From Pseudomonas sp. AB6 (GTDB lineage Bacteria > Pseudomonadota > Gammaproteobacteria > Pseudomonadales > Pseudomonadaceae): a DNA stretch of 64,000 nucleotides. Positions 53,995 through 64,000 of this stretch are shown here, piece by piece. Made by a program: the position numbers and the translations under genes. Each line of letters opens with the position of its first letter. Within the stretch, counting starts at the first letter, position 1. Under the pieces are notes generated by a model. It ran no database searches and was not told the DNA's origin. It saw only the letters and a list, made by a program, of their open reading frames with translations. The stretch is taken from the NCBI RefSeq assembly GCF_034314105.1, contig NZ_JAVIWJ010000001.1, positions 3,101,501 through 3,165,500 on the forward strand. Direction: 5' to 3'.

Positions 53995-54477
53995 TTACTT
54001 ATCGCGGTGTTCGAACTCACCCTCTATGACGTTCGGCGAACGATTACCCGGCGGCGACATACCTGGACGGCTCAGGCCATCACCCGCGTAAGGGTCATCG
54101 GCAAACGCACGCTGGCGCGTCGCTTGAGCCTCTGCTCGCGTACGCAGCTTATTAACCAGCACCCGACGCGTGATCGGCAATAGACAAATGACGCCTATAA
54201 CGTCGCTGATTAGGCCGGGCAGCAACAACAAGCCACCGCCGACGGCAATCATCAACCCTTCAAGCATCTCCTGAGCTGGCAGTTCGCCCCGTGAAAGGCT
54301 TTCGCGAGCGCGCAACGCAGTCGCAAATCCCGCCACACGAATCAAGAACACGCCCAGCATCGAACTGGCGACGACCAGCAAGATAGTGGGTAAAAAACCG
54401 ATGGCCATGCCAACTTTGATCAGAACGAACAATTCCAACATCGGGAACAGTACAAACAACACCATAAAAACGCGCAT
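53995..54477 (-). CDS. fxsA: FxsA family membrane protein
   Basis: A 160-residue FxsA protein, an inner-membrane protein known in E. coli for suppressing F-plasmid exclusion of phage T7. About three hydrophobic segments are visible (VFMVLFVLFPMLELFVLI, LPTILLVVASSMLGVFLI, LLLLPGLISDVIGVICLL) with the family's RARESLSRGELPAQEMLEG between them. I begin at ATG 54477, nine bases after GAGGAAT; an earlier TTG would bury that site. It lies upstream of groES on the same strand, the P. aeruginosa order, with about 250 bases between. Confidence 0.88.
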   Translation of the reverse strand: MRVFMVLFVLFPMLELFVLIKVGMAIGFLPTILLVVASSMLGVFLIRVAGFATALRARESLSRGELPAQEMLEGLMIAVGGGLLLLPGLISDVIGVICLLPITRRVLVNKLRTRAEAQATRQRAFADDPYAGDGLSRPGMSPPGNRSPNVIEGEFEHRDK

Positions 54478-54540
54478 CAATGAATTCCTCAAGGGAAGAT
54501 GGCTGTCAATAAACCTATGTGGCGTCGCAAAAGCGTTAAT

Positions 54541-55272
54541 TCAAGCTTGCTGCGCTTTGTCCCCCGGCCATTTTTCGGCATGAGCCAATTCAACCAAGGC
54601 TTCGCGAACCTGTGTCGGCGTATTACAAGGTCGTCCAAAAGTAAGCCTGTGAATGCCCTGACCTATCAGAAGGTGCATACCTTCGCTGTCGACGCCCACC
54701 AAGACGGCCGGCGGAGTCGGCGATAGACCGGCCAATTCCACATAATGGGCAATGGCTTTGGTGTGGTCTTCATTCATATGCTCGACCATGCTCGTTTCGG
54801 CCGCCCCGCTAAAAGGGTTGGCCAATGCTACATCGTCGAGCCAGTGGATAGCACCGAAACCGCCAATGAAGCGGTAACGCACCGGTACCAATACCCAAAA
54901 ATCAAAATCATGTGCGATATGGTAGCTCTGCGCTTCAGGGAAGAAACGATAATAACGCCACGCAGCCGCCTCAACTGCAGCAGGATCCTTTATCTTCTCG
55001 GCCTCAGCCATCACTGTCACTCGCCCCACTGACTGAACGTCTTCCGCGCCGCGTTCTCCCACCAGCAGCGAACACTTAGGGTCTTGTTGCAGGTTATGAG
55101 TGTGCTGAGCAATGCGGCTGATCAGAATCAATGGCCTACCTTGATCGTCCATGCAATATGGCACGACAGAGCCAAACGGAAACCCAGGCATTGACTTGGA
55201 ATGCGTGGACAGCGCGCCGCGGTATTCCTTGAGTAACAGTTCTCGGGCATGCTTACCGGCTTTCGCGCTCAT
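54541..55272 (-). CDS. HugZ-like pyridoxamine 5'-phosphate oxidase-fold protein
   Basis: A 243-residue protein with an N-terminal split-barrel flavin-binding fold ([40 protein letters not shown]) and a C-terminal DUF2470 domain ([20 protein letters not shown]). This layout is that of HugZ/HutZ heme-utilisation proteins and relatives of unknown role. The specific heme-binding residues were not checked. RBS AGGAGATAAAG precedes the ATG. Probably transcribed with fxsA, 63 bases downstream. PA4388 is the positional counterpart. Confidence 0.85.
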   Translation of the reverse strand: MSAKAGKHARELLLKEYRGALSTHSKSMPGFPFGSVVPYCMDDQGRPLILISRIAQHTHNLQQDPKCSLLVGERGAEDVQSVGRVTVMAEAEKIKDPAAVEAAAWRYYRFFPEAQSYHIAHDFDFWVLVPVRYRFIGGFGAIHWLDDVALANPFSGAAETSMVEHMNEDHTKAIAHYVELAGLSPTPPAVLVGVDSEGMHLLIGQGIHRLTFGRPCNTPTQVREALVELAHAEKWPGDKAQQA

Positions 55273-55358
55273 CTTTATCTCCTAATGAAGAGTCCGTCGG
55301 ACGCAGACGACCACTCAGAATTTTTGCAGCACCACCGATTGTTTATTGGGCCACGCAC

Positions 55359-56117
55359 ATGCAATTGAAAGACAAGATAATAATTATCACTGGCGGTTGC
55401 CAAGGCTTGGGTCGCTCGATGGCCGAATATCTGGCTGGCAAAGGCATGAAACTCGCTTTGGTAGACCTGAATCAGGAAAAACTCGACCAAGCAGTTCATA
55501 CGTGCAAAGCCTTGGGCGTCGAAGCACGCTCTTACCTTTGTAACGTCGCCAACGAAGAACAAGTGACCCATATGGTCACTCAGGTCGCTAATGACTTTGG
55601 TGCAATCCATGGCCTTATCAATAATGCCGGCATTCTACGCGATGGGCTGTTGATCAAGGTCAAGGACGGTGAAATGACCAAAATGTCGCTGACCCAATGG
55701 CAGGCAGTGATCGACGTCAATTTGACTGGCGTGTTCCTGTGTACCCGCGAAGTGGCGGCGAAAATGATCGAGCTAAAAAACTCAGGTGCGATCATCAACA
55801 TTTCATCAATTTCCCGCGCAGGGAACGTCGGCCAGACCAATTACTCGGCAGCCAAGGCCGGGGTTGCAGCAGCAACTGTGACCTGGGCAAAAGAACTGGC
55901 GCGCTATGGTATTCGTGTAGCAGCTATTGCCCCGGGCTTCATTGAAACTGAAATGACCCTCGGGATGAAACCTGAAGCGCTGGAAAAAATGACCGCTGGC
56001 ATTCCACTTAAGCGCATGGGCAAACCTGAAGAAATCGCCCATTCGGCGGCTTATATTTTGGAAAACGACTACTTCAGCGGCAGGATTCTGGAATTGGACG
56101 GTGGGTTACGGGTTTAA
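55359..56117 (+). CDS. Short-chain dehydrogenase/reductase
   Basis: A 252-residue classical SDR. The cofactor motif [19 protein letters not shown] is near residue 11, NNAGILRDG near residue 88, the catalytic Ser in ISSISRAG, and YSAAKAG holds the catalytic Tyr and Lys. The sequence resembles FabG-like 3-oxoacyl reductases (GFIETEMT, the [10 protein letters not shown] end), but a specific substrate cannot be read. It matches PA4389. It is divergent from the HugZ-like gene with 86 bases between. Confidence 0.87.
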   Translation: MQLKDKIIIITGGCQGLGRSMAEYLAGKGMKLALVDLNQEKLDQAVHTCKALGVEARSYLCNVANEEQVTHMVTQVANDFGAIHGLINNAGILRDGLLIKVKDGEMTKMSLTQWQAVIDVNLTGVFLCTREVAAKMIELKNSGAIINISSISRAGNVGQTNYSAAKAGVAAATVTWAKELARYGIRVAAIAPGFIETEMTLGMKPEALEKMTAGIPLKRMGKPEEIAHSAAYILENDYFSGRILELDGGLRV

Positions 56118-56150
56118 TACCGCGCGACTCAAAATTCTTTAGCTCGGCTC

Positions 56151-56205
56151 TTCGCGAACACGTTCGCTTCCACAGGTTTTTAAACTGGCTGGGAACTTGT
56201 TCGCC
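56151..56205. repeat. Degenerate REP doublet
   Basis: The left arm (56151-56176) on the minus strand reads like the common Pseudomonas REP CCTGTGGGAGCGAGCCTGCT with several changes. The right arm near 56187-56205 is an inverted relative (GGGAACTTGTTCGCC). It sits between convergent genes, a usual place for REPs, and looks old. Confidence 0.5.
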
Positions 56206-56242
56206 AAGTAGACGGCGAAGAACCTCTTAAAAGCAGTAACGC

Positions 56243-57250
56243 TTACCAAGCCACACCAAACCCTGCGGTATAACGCGTTTTATTCAAGTCGCCTTGCGAA
56301 GCGCCGCTGATTACATTCTTTTCAGCCTTGAGGTTAAGAGAAGCCCACTCGGTGACCTTGTAACGCAACCCCACCTCTGAATCCAGACTGTAGTCCGCAA
56401 CGCCACTGAGCGGTTTACCCAGCTCGCCGTTGGTGAAAAATTCGACCTTTTTACCGATAAGGTAGCGGTTATAGTCCCACTTGATCGCGGCTGAATAAAA
56501 ATTATCTTTCATGCCGCTGGAATATTCATAGTCAGTCCGGTTAATAAGCGAACCCAACGAGAATGCCCCCAATTCATCGTCCCAGAATTGATAACCTGGA
56601 CCGGTGCCCACTACGCGCTGACGAGCAAGGTTTTCAACATAGTCACGCTTATAGGTCAAGCGACCTTCCCAAAACCATTTATCCGTCAAAAAGCGGTCAA
56701 TGGAATACTCAGCATTCCAGTTATTGGTGCTAACCGCGTTGTTTTGAGTCTCGCGGTTATATTCACTCTTGGCGTTGTGCCGCCAAAACCCATGACGTGC
56801 AGATGTTTTAAAGGCAATGTTGTAATCGTCGGTATTATTTTCCGCGCGCTGAAAGTTCAGCGCGGCATCAACAGTACCTTTCCACACCAGATCCGTAATC
56901 ACTGGTTTGGGTTTCATAATTTGTTGGATGCTTGAAAGGTCAACCGTCTTAGGCGCTTCGCCGTTAGCCAAAATCACTTTGCCATCTTCGGCCGGCTGCA
57001 ACGACTTAGCGATTTCGCCGGTGTACTGGTCTTGTTTGACCAGCAATTTCTGATCACTTTGCAAGGTTTTGACCTGCTTCCAATCCAGTGGAATCGCTCC
57101 ACCGTAGTCGGTCTGCAACAACAGCTTACCGCCATCAAAAACAGAGATTTTACCGGTTAGCTTGTCACCGTTTTTCATCCAGACGGTGTCCGCAAGAAGC
57201 GGTGTGGAGGCACTGACAACAGCAAGACACAGCAGGGTTCTAGACAACAT
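56243..57250 (-). CDS. DUF481 family outer-membrane protein
   Basis: A 335-residue exported protein with signal peptide MLSRTLLCLAVVSASTPLLA. A short N-terminal domain resembling Hfq/SH3-like barrels (TVWMKNGDKLTGKISVFDGG, YGGAIPLDWKQVKTL) is followed by a DUF481 beta-barrel with alternating aromatic strands (NAKSEYNRETQNN, FWEGRLTYKRDYVENLARQR) that ends in YTAGFGVAW, with a C-terminal aromatic residue as in outer-membrane barrels. Pore or transport function is unknown. I start at ATG 57250. PA4390 is the positional counterpart. Confidence 0.85.
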   Translation of the reverse strand: MLSRTLLCLAVVSASTPLLADTVWMKNGDKLTGKISVFDGGKLLLQTDYGGAIPLDWKQVKTLQSDQKLLVKQDQYTGEIAKSLQPAEDGKVILANGEAPKTVDLSSIQQIMKPKPVITDLVWKGTVDAALNFQRAENNTDDYNIAFKTSARHGFWRHNAKSEYNRETQNNAVSTNNWNAEYSIDRFLTDKWFWEGRLTYKRDYVENLARQRVVGTGPGYQFWDDELGAFSLGSLINRTDYEYSSGMKDNFYSAAIKWDYNRYLIGKKVEFFTNGELGKPLSGVADYSLDSEVGLRYKVTEWASLNLKAEKNVISGASQGDLNKTRYTAGFGVAW

Positions 57251-57383
57251 AAGCGTCGGCAAGGCTCGAATTCTGGCATAGATCGGGCATCATCCCCCAA
57301 GGACGACATTCTGTGTTCAATGACCCCGAGACTTTGCCCGAGTTCCTCATGATCCGACCAACGTTATGTAACAGGATGAACGC

Positions 57384-57749
57384 TTGACTGACCCCATTAC
57401 CTCGGAACCTATTTCACACCCAACGCTAGTCGAGATTCGACGCACCACACTTTATTTAGCCCTGAATCAAGTTCCGGAAGGCAAAGTGGTGAGCTACGGA
57501 CAGTTGGCCGCAATGGCAGGGCTAGGCCGAGCTGCACGCTGGGTCGGTCGAACGCTAAGCCAATTACCCGACGGTACGAGCCTTCCCTGGCATCGCGTGG
57601 TCGCCGCTAGCGGAATCATCCGCTTACCCGCAGGATCCGTTTCGGGCGACGAACAACGCGCCCGTTTGCGAGCAGAAGGCATCATGGTCTTGAATAATCG
57701 GATAGATATGCAGCGCCATGGCTGGCGCCCGATAGAGTACAGCGGTTAG
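57384..57749 (+). CDS. Alkyltransferase-like protein (MGMT family without the catalytic Cys)
   Basis: A 121-residue member of the O6-alkylguanine-DNA alkyltransferase C-terminal family. The active-site PCHR is replaced by PWHRVVAASG, with Trp instead of Cys, the hallmark of alkyltransferase-like (ATL) proteins. ATLs bind O6-alkylguanine in DNA and hand the lesion to nucleotide excision repair rather than removing the alkyl group. The DNA-binding helix is SYGQLAAMAGLGRAARWVGR. The start is TTG at 57384 behind AGGA; no in-frame ATG is near. Confidence 0.9.
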   Translation: MTDPITSEPISHPTLVEIRRTTLYLALNQVPEGKVVSYGQLAAMAGLGRAARWVGRTLSQLPDGTSLPWHRVVAASGIIRLPAGSVSGDEQRARLRAEGIMVLNNRIDMQRHGWRPIEYSG

Positions 57750-57791
57750 AGTGCGCCCTTTGTTTTCGTAACCTGAGGCAGACTTCAGCCC

Positions 57792-59363
57792 ATGCCCCGT
57801 AAAACTTGGCGCGCAGCGCTCGCCGCTTATGCCACGCCCTCAGCGTTTGTAATGTTATTGCTCGGATTCGCCGCCGGCATGCCATACATGCTGGTATTTT
57901 CGACGTTGTCGGTCTGGCTCCGTGAGGCCGGTGTTGCCCGTGAAACCATCGGCTATGCGAGCCTGATCGGATTGGCATATGCCTTTAAGTGGGTCTGGTC
58001 ACCACTGCTGGATCAATGGCGCCTTCCGTTTCTTGGTCGGCTCGGTCGACGACGCTCCTGGCTGGTGCTTTCGCAGTCGCTGGTTGTTATCGGCTTGATT
58101 GGCATGGGCTTTTGCGATCCGCAAAAACACCTTTCCTGGTTGATAGCTATCGCCGTGCTGGTAGCCTTTTCATCCGCGACCCAAGACATCGCCATAGACG
58201 CCTACCGCTTGGAGATTGCTGAAGAAAGCAGCCAAGCCGCACTTGCTGCCAGCTACATGTCGGGATACCGCATTGCTGCACTTCTGGCCACGGCTGGTGC
58301 GCTCTATATTGCCGAAGGCTTTGGCTCTACCGGCTTCAGCTATAAACACTCAGCGTGGGCCGGCACTTATATCCTTTTCGGATTATTGATGCTGCCGGCT
58401 TTAGTGACGACCCTCGTCATGCGTGAATCCCCAGTGCCGTTGCGCACTCAGCTGTCAGCTGCTCGATACGGCTTCAGCCACCAATTGGCCTCGGTTTTCG
58501 TGCTGATTATATTGTTGGTCTCCGTGCCAGCGATGTTTACTCAGCTTTACTACACCGACTTCGCCAGCGTGCTCTTTGGCGGGGAAAGCTGGGCTAATTT
58601 GCTCATGGAAGACCGTGCCTTTCTGCGCGCCATTCTTTACGTGGTGCTCACTACACTGTGCTTGTCATCGGCTGGGCGGCGCGGGTTAGCTCCTGTGCTG
58701 ACTCCGGTTAACGACTTCATTCGCCGTTATCGGTGGCAAGCTTTTCTGCTGCTGGGGTTGATCGCTACCTATCGAATGTCAGACACCGTAATGGGCGTGA
58801 TGGCCAACGTTTTTTACATAGATCAAGGTTTTACCAAGGACCAGATAGCAAGCGTGAGCAAGCTTTTCGGCTTGGTCATGACCCTACTGGGAGCCGGCTT
58901 TGGAGGGTTACTGATCGTGCGATTCGGCATCTTGCCGATTCTGTTCTTCGGCGGTGCTGCGTCTGCCGCCACGAACCTACTGTTCCTGCTGCTCGCCGAC
59001 ATGGGCGCAAACCTGCAGATGCTGATCTTGACGATCTCCCTGGATAACTTCAGCTCAGGGCTCGCAACATCGGCCTTTGTCGCCTATCTGTCTAGCCTGA
59101 CCAACCTTAAGTTTTCCGCGACCCAATACGCTCTACTCAGTTCGATAATGCTGCTATTGCCGCGTTTGATCGGAGGCTATTCCGGGGTGATGGTAGAGCG
59201 GTTTGGCTATCACGATTTCTTCATGATCACCGCACTAATGGGTATTCCTACGCTGATCATGATCGCCATTCACTGGTCACAGGAAGTACGCCGTACTCGG
59301 GCAGCCGAGGCAACCAAGGCTGCTCAGACAACACCTGCCTCAGATACGCCAGCCCGCGAATAG
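57792..59363 (+). CDS. ampG: AmpG-like muropeptide permease
   Basis: A 523-residue major-facilitator permease with about 12-14 helices, of the AmpG family, which imports anhydro-muropeptides for cell-wall recycling and thereby affects beta-lactamase induction. Family features are GFAAGMPYMLVFSTLSVWLR, the IGYASLIGLAYAFKWVWSPL loop and FLGRLGRRRSWLVLSQ, and the length suits Pseudomonas AmpG (PA4393). It starts 43 bases after the ATL gene in the same direction. Substrate specificity is from the family. Confidence 0.88.
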   Translation: MPRKTWRAALAAYATPSAFVMLLLGFAAGMPYMLVFSTLSVWLREAGVARETIGYASLIGLAYAFKWVWSPLLDQWRLPFLGRLGRRRSWLVLSQSLVVIGLIGMGFCDPQKHLSWLIAIAVLVAFSSATQDIAIDAYRLEIAEESSQAALAASYMSGYRIAALLATAGALYIAEGFGSTGFSYKHSAWAGTYILFGLLMLPALVTTLVMRESPVPLRTQLSAARYGFSHQLASVFVLIILLVSVPAMFTQLYYTDFASVLFGGESWANLLMEDRAFLRAILYVVLTTLCLSSAGRRGLAPVLTPVNDFIRRYRWQAFLLLGLIATYRMSDTVMGVMANVFYIDQGFTKDQIASVSKLFGLVMTLLGAGFGGLLIVRFGILPILFFGGAASAATNLLFLLLADMGANLQMLILTISLDNFSSGLATSAFVAYLSSLTNLKFSATQYALLSSIMLLLPRLIGGYSGVMVERFGYHDFFMITALMGIPTLIMIAIHWSQEVRRTRAAEATKAAQTTPASDTPARE

Positions 59364-59464
59364 ACTTAACACCAGCCAAATCAGCAGGACTCTTTTTAGT
59401 CGCAACCGGGACCTCCTGAGCAAAGAGAATTTGTTTACGAAGAAACTGCCGCAGCATGACCCTG

Positions 59465-60307
59465 TTATTTCGCAGGCACTTCCTGCATCACACGAAGCAT
59501 ACGCTGCGGTGAAGGGATAGAGATGTCAGCTGATTTCAGACGATCCAGCACCTCAATATTGAAGTACGAAACAACAGCGCCATAGTCACTGGTTTTTGTC
59601 CAAGCCCTAAGCGACAGAGTGATAGCGTTCTCGCCCAATGCCGAAACAACCGCTTCCGGCGCAGGATCCAGCAGAACACGCGGGTCTTGTGCCATTTCCA
59701 ACAACACGTTCAGCGCTTGCTTGAGGTCGGCATCGTGATCCACACCGATGTCGAACACTACTTTTCGAGTGGGCTGACGGTTGGTATTGATGATAATCCC
59801 GTTGGACAAAATACCGTTGGGCACGATCACAGTCTTGTTGTCGCCTGTGCGCAATACCGTGTGAAAAATTTGGATATTATCCACCGTGCCACTAATGCTC
59901 TGGGCTTCGATCCAGTCGCCAATGCGGAACGGACGGAACAGCAGAATCAGGACGCCACCTGCAAAATTTGCCAGACTGCCCTGTAACGCCAAACCAATGG
60001 CCAAACCTGCAGCACCGATTACAGCCACGAAGGACGTCGTTTCGATGCCGATCATTGAGACGACACTGACGACCAGTAAAATTTTCAGAATGATGTTCGC
60101 CAGGCTGCTGATAAATCCCTGCAGCGCCAGATCGGCTTTACGCAACGCCAGCAAGCCCCCCAGCTTGCGGGTAGCGATGTTAATCAGCCACCAACCAATG
60201 CCAAGGGTTACCAGGGCTAACAAAAAGCGACTACCGTACTGCAAGAACATCGGAAGCCAAGCCTCCGACACCCTAACTAGATGATCAACCTGATTATTCA
60301 AATCCAT
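59465..60307 (-). CDS. Small-conductance mechanosensitive channel (MscS type)
   Basis: A 280-residue MscS protein that releases solutes on hypo-osmotic shock. Three N-terminal membrane helices include the pore-lining TM3 with LAIGLALQGSLANFAGGVLI (about residues 100-119), where small Ala and Gly residues pack. The cytosolic vestibule follows (FRIGDWIEAQSISGTVDNIQ, NGIIINTNRQPTRKVVFDIG). It is about the size of E. coli MscS (286). RBS AAGGAG precedes the ATG. It is just downstream of yajQ on the same strand, 10 bases away. Confidence 0.92.
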   Translation of the reverse strand: MDLNNQVDHLVRVSEAWLPMFLQYGSRFLLALVTLGIGWWLINIATRKLGGLLALRKADLALQGFISSLANIILKILLVVSVVSMIGIETTSFVAVIGAAGLAIGLALQGSLANFAGGVLILLFRPFRIGDWIEAQSISGTVDNIQIFHTVLRTGDNKTVIVPNGILSNGIIINTNRQPTRKVVFDIGVDHDADLKQALNVLLEMAQDPRVLLDPAPEAVVSALGENAITLSLRAWTKTSDYGAVVSYFNIEVLDRLKSADISIPSPQRMLRVMQEVPAK

Positions 60308-60317
60308 TTATTTCTCC

Positions 60318-60797
60318 TTAGTCACGGAAATTATTGAATTGCAGCGGCATGCCGAAATCCTGACCACGCAGCACCGCCATCGCTTCTTGCAGATCATCAC
60401 GTTTCTTACCCGTGACACGCACTTGCTCACCTTGGATTGCAGCTTGGACTTTTAATTTGGCCTCTTTGATGTGCGCGACAATTTTTTTCGCCAATTCTTT
60501 ATCAATGCCTTCTTTTAGCACCGCTTCTTGCTTCATCAATTTGCCAGAGGCGAACGCATCTTTTACCTCAAGGCACTTCGCATCGATCTTTCGTTTTAGC
60601 AGGCATAACTTAAGAATTTCGATCATCGCTTCAAGTTGAAAGTCTGCCTCAGCAGTCAAGTTGACCGTTAGTTCCTTAAACTCGAACGTCCCTTTGCCTT
60701 TAAGATCGTACCGACGGTCTAGCTCTTTGATAGCATTATCGACGGCATTGGTGACTTCGTGTTTGTCGAGCTCTGACACTACGTCGAACGATGGCAT
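60318..60797 (-). CDS. yajQ: YajQ family nucleotide-binding protein
   Basis: A 159-residue two-domain (ferredoxin-like) protein. YajQ relatives bind nucleotides, and a Xanthomonas homologue is a c-di-GMP effector. The start [20 protein letters not shown] at 60797 is conserved in the family; a longer frame is rejected. Other landmarks are [40 protein letters not shown] and the end [15 protein letters not shown]. It is probably transcribed with the MscS gene 10 bases downstream. Confidence 0.95.
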   Translation of the reverse strand: MPSFDVVSELDKHEVTNAVDNAIKELDRRYDLKGKGTFEFKELTVNLTAEADFQLEAMIEILKLCLLKRKIDAKCLEVKDAFASGKLMKQEAVLKEGIDKELAKKIVAHIKEAKLKVQAAIQGEQVRVTGKKRDDLQEAMAVLRGQDFGMPLQFNNFRD

Positions 60798-60906
60798 GTA
60801 ATCTCTCCAGATAAATGGCGCGACTCCGGATGTAGAAGGAGTACGCCTGACTTGACGGTATGAATGCGCGGTCATTATAACGAGACTTTTCCTCGCCACG
60901 GTGTGA

Positions 60907-61890
<984 letters not shown>

Positions 61891-61970
61891 GTGTCTGGGC
61901 AACTGGATTGCTCGGCGAGCGATCGGCGCGTTACCCTGCGAGTTCATTCAATCGCTTGTGATTTTGCCCG

Positions 61971-64000
61971 ATGCCATTGCGCCAACACCTAGAAAACTTG
62001 CCGGTCGGCCAGAAGCTTCTGGCAGCACTGTTAGTCTTGCTGATCACCGTATTGTTGGTGGCCAACCTGACCTTCATCGGCGCCGCCTATTATATTTCCC
62101 AGGAAAGCATGGCGCCTCAAGCCTTGCAAACCATCGGTAAACTGATCAGTAACCCTAACCTCGCCGCACAAGCCTTGAGCTCAGCCGAAGATGGCCAAGC
62201 GCTGCTCAAGGAGCTTAAAAATTACAGTCCTCTGCGCGCGGCGGCGCTTTACGACGACAATGGCGATCGACTGGCTCAACTGCAACAAGGCGACAAGCTG
62301 AAACTGCCCGAGCGTTTCAAGGGCGTGGAAGCTTGGCGCCTCACTGAATTTCGCAATACGCAGCTCATTTTGATCCCCAAGCCGGGTCAAGAACCGGGTC
62401 ATTTGTTATTGGTGGCCAGCAGTGAACTACCCGCTGCTTTCTATACCGGCACCTTTACTGCCAGCGCGGGCATTCTGGTGTTTAGCGTATTGCTCTGGCT
62501 GGTGATTGCGCGGCAGATTCGGCGACTGATCACCGAGCCGATCTATCAGCTTGAAGAACTATCCCGACAGGTCACACGTGAAGAGGACTACGCACTTCGA
62601 GCGCAGCCGGGTAATAACGATGAAATTGGCAGCCTGGCGGAAGCGTTCAATACAATGTTGTCGCGCATCGAAGCCAGAGAGCAGCAGCTCAAACGCGCCC
62701 GGGACGACTCCCAAGACGCCTATGCCCAAGCTCAAGGGCTAGCGGAAGAAACCCGCCATTCAAACCGCAAACTTGAACTCGAAGTGCAAGTGCGAAGCAA
62801 GATCGAAAAAAAGCTAACCGGTTTTCAGAATTACTTGAACAGCATCATCGACTCTATGCCGTCCGCGTTGATTGCCCTGGATGAGCAACTGTATGTCACC
62901 CAATGGAATCAGGAAGCCAGCGCCCTCTCCGGCACACCACTGGACGAAGCGCTGAACCAACCGATCTTTCTCGCGTTTCCACCTATGAAAGCTTTTTTGC
63001 AAAAGATCAAACATACGGTAGAGCGCCATATTGTCGCCAAAATTGAGCGGGTCACTTGGGTCAAAGATGACATCCCGCACCACTATGCACTGACTTTTTA
63101 CCCGCTGACCGGCGGCGCTGGCCGAGGCGTGGTAATCCGCATCGACGACATTACTCAGCGTTTGACTCTGGAAGACATGATGGTGCAGTCGGAAAAAATG
63201 CTTTCTGTAGGGGGACTGGCAGCAGGCATGGCCCATGAAATCAACAATCCGTTGGGCGCGATCTTGCACAACGTCCAGAACATTCGTCGGCGTTTGTCAC
63301 CGGATTTGCCGAAAAATATTGAACAGGCCGAGTTGGCTGGAATTAAGCTGGAAACTGTTAACCAATACCTGCTAGGTCGCGAAGTGCCGCAGCTGCTCGA
63401 TGGCATTCAACAGGCGGGCGCTCGCGCAGCAAAAATCGTCAGCCATATGCTTAACTTCAGCCGACTCAGTAATCGCAAAATGGCGCCGTGTGACTTACCG
63501 GCATTAATCGACCAAGCTGTGGAAATTGCCAGCAACGACTTCGATCTGACCATTGGTTTTGATTTTAAGGGCCAGGCTATTACCCGTCAGTTCGATCCGA
63601 ACCTAGGCCCTGTACCGGGCACAGCAAACGAATTGGAACAGGTGCTACTGAACTTGCTGAAGAACGCGGCGCAGGCAATCCATCAGCGGGCGGACGACAG
63701 TGAGCCAGGCCGCATCGTACTGCGCACTCGACTAAACCCGCCATGGGCGGAAATTCAGGTCGAAGACAACGGCATTGGCATGCCAGAAAGCGTGCGCAAG
63801 CGAACGTTCGAGCCGTTTTTCACCACCAAAGAAATCGGCCAGGGCACCGGGCTCGGACTGTCGGTGTCGTACTTCATCATCACCAATAACCACAAAGGCC
63901 AGATGGAAGTTCATTCAACCCCCGGCCAAGGCACCTGCTTCACCCTGCGCCTGCCTTTGGCGGGCAGCACCGCAAACGCTTTGGAACAGAACCTTTCGGA
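61971..64000 (+). CDS. PAS-containing sensor histidine kinase (runs off the right edge)
   Basis: At least 676 residues of a membrane sensor kinase; the end lies outside the window. It has membrane helix 1 (LLVLLITVLLVANLTFIGAA, about 18-37), a periplasmic stretch, helix 2 (about 165-185), HAMP (PIYQLEELSRQVTREEDY), a PAS region (about 290-400, IIDSMPSALIALDEQLYVTQ), then HisKA with His422 in GGLAAGMAHEINNPLGAI, and an ATPase domain with NAAQAI, EDNGIGMP and GQGTGLGLSVS. The order matches PA4398. I start at ATG 61971; an earlier start is not excluded. Its signal is unknown. Confidence 0.88.
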   Translation, partial: MPLRQHLENLPVGQKLLAALLVLLITVLLVANLTFIGAAYYISQESMAPQALQTIGKLISNPNLAAQALSSAEDGQALLKELKNYSPLRAAALYDDNGDRLAQLQQGDKLKLPERFKGVEAWRLTEFRNTQLILIPKPGQEPGHLLLVASSELPAAFYTGTFTASAGILVFSVLLWLVIARQIRRLITEPIYQLEELSRQVTREEDYALRAQPGNNDEIGSLAEAFNTMLSRIEAREQQLKRARDDSQDAYAQAQGLAEETRHSNRKLELEVQVRSKIEKKLTGFQNYLNSIIDSMPSALIALDEQLYVTQWNQEASALSGTPLDEALNQPIFLAFPPMKAFLQKIKHTVERHIVAKIERVTWVKDDIPHHYALTFYPLTGGAGRGVVIRIDDITQRLTLEDMMVQSEKMLSVGGLAAGMAHEINNPLGAILHNVQNIRRRLSPDLPKNIEQAELAGIKLETVNQYLLGREVPQLLDGIQQAGARAAKIVSHMLNFSRLSNRKMAPCDLPALIDQAVEIASNDFDLTIGFDFKGQAITRQFDPNLGPVPGTANELEQVLLNLLKNAAQAIHQRADDSEPGRIVLRTRLNPPWAEIQVEDNGIGMPESVRKRTFEPFFTTKEIGQGTGLGLSVSYFIITNNHKGQMEVHSTPGQGTCFTLRLPLAGSTANALEQNLS

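Overview
The window is chromosomal DNA from a Pseudomonas, most like the P. fluorescens/P. putida/P. syringae side of the genus. From memory of the P. aeruginosa PAO1 map (no search was run), the genes from purU at 9.4 kb to the right end follow the PAO1 order of roughly PA4314 to PA4398: purU, mvaT, sbcB, the RDD/MoxR/DUF58 operon, pyk, sadC, fumarase, olsBA, xenB, sodB, bifA, the imelysin locus, colRS, groESL, ampG, yajQ and panE. Large pieces of the PAO1 interval are absent. No tRNA, rRNA, CRISPR array, phage or insertion sequence was seen.

Layout. 0-3.5 kb: the end of beta-ketoadipate catabolism (pcaIJF, leftward) with its IclR regulator pcaR, PcaR-type operators and a candidate terminator-ended small RNA divergent from pcaR. 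4-9.4 kb: a phosphate transporter, then a tightly coupled glycosyltransferase / polysaccharide deacetylase / YbhN-like membrane protein trio. 9.4-12.5 kb: purU, the H-NS-like silencer mvaT and exonuclease I. 12.7-19.7 kb: six overlapping genes (RDD, SpoIIM, DUF4129, DUF4350, MoxR ATPase, DUF58), with a convergent PilZ gene. 20-26.5 kb: a small lipoprotein, pyruvate kinase, a ferredoxin-type reductase, the diguanylate cyclase SadC and class I fumarase. 26.5-35 kb: a decayed DJ-1/ribbon-helix-helix pair, a PLD-type phospholipid synthase, a serine hydrolase, ornithine-lipid synthesis (olsBA), ACP phosphodiesterase, and an ArsR / MFS / XenB operon.

35.1-38.9 kb looks like an acquired island: an AT-rich leader, a Tle1-type (DUF2235) lipase effector of the type VI secretion kind, two nearly identical tandem DUF2931 lipoproteins (presumed immunity) that differ mainly in one charge-reversed hexapeptide, and a 31-residue lipopeptide gene. 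39-49.3 kb: an epimerase, argP/argO, sodB, the c-di-GMP phosphodiesterase bifA, and an imelysin / di-heme oxidoreductase locus whose distal genes have collapsed into a short remnant. 49.3-64 kb: colRS, groESL, fxsA, a HugZ-like protein, a short-chain dehydrogenase, a DUF481 porin-like protein, an alkyltransferase-like protein, AmpG-like permease, a small MscS channel, yajQ, panE and the start of a sensor kinase cut by the window edge.

Themes: c-di-GMP signalling (a PilZ receptor, SadC and BifA within 26 kb), envelope lipid and glycan remodelling, and local gene decay at three points (DUF58 tail, DJ-1/RHH, second imelysin/DUF1513). Identifications come from reading translations against remembered families.
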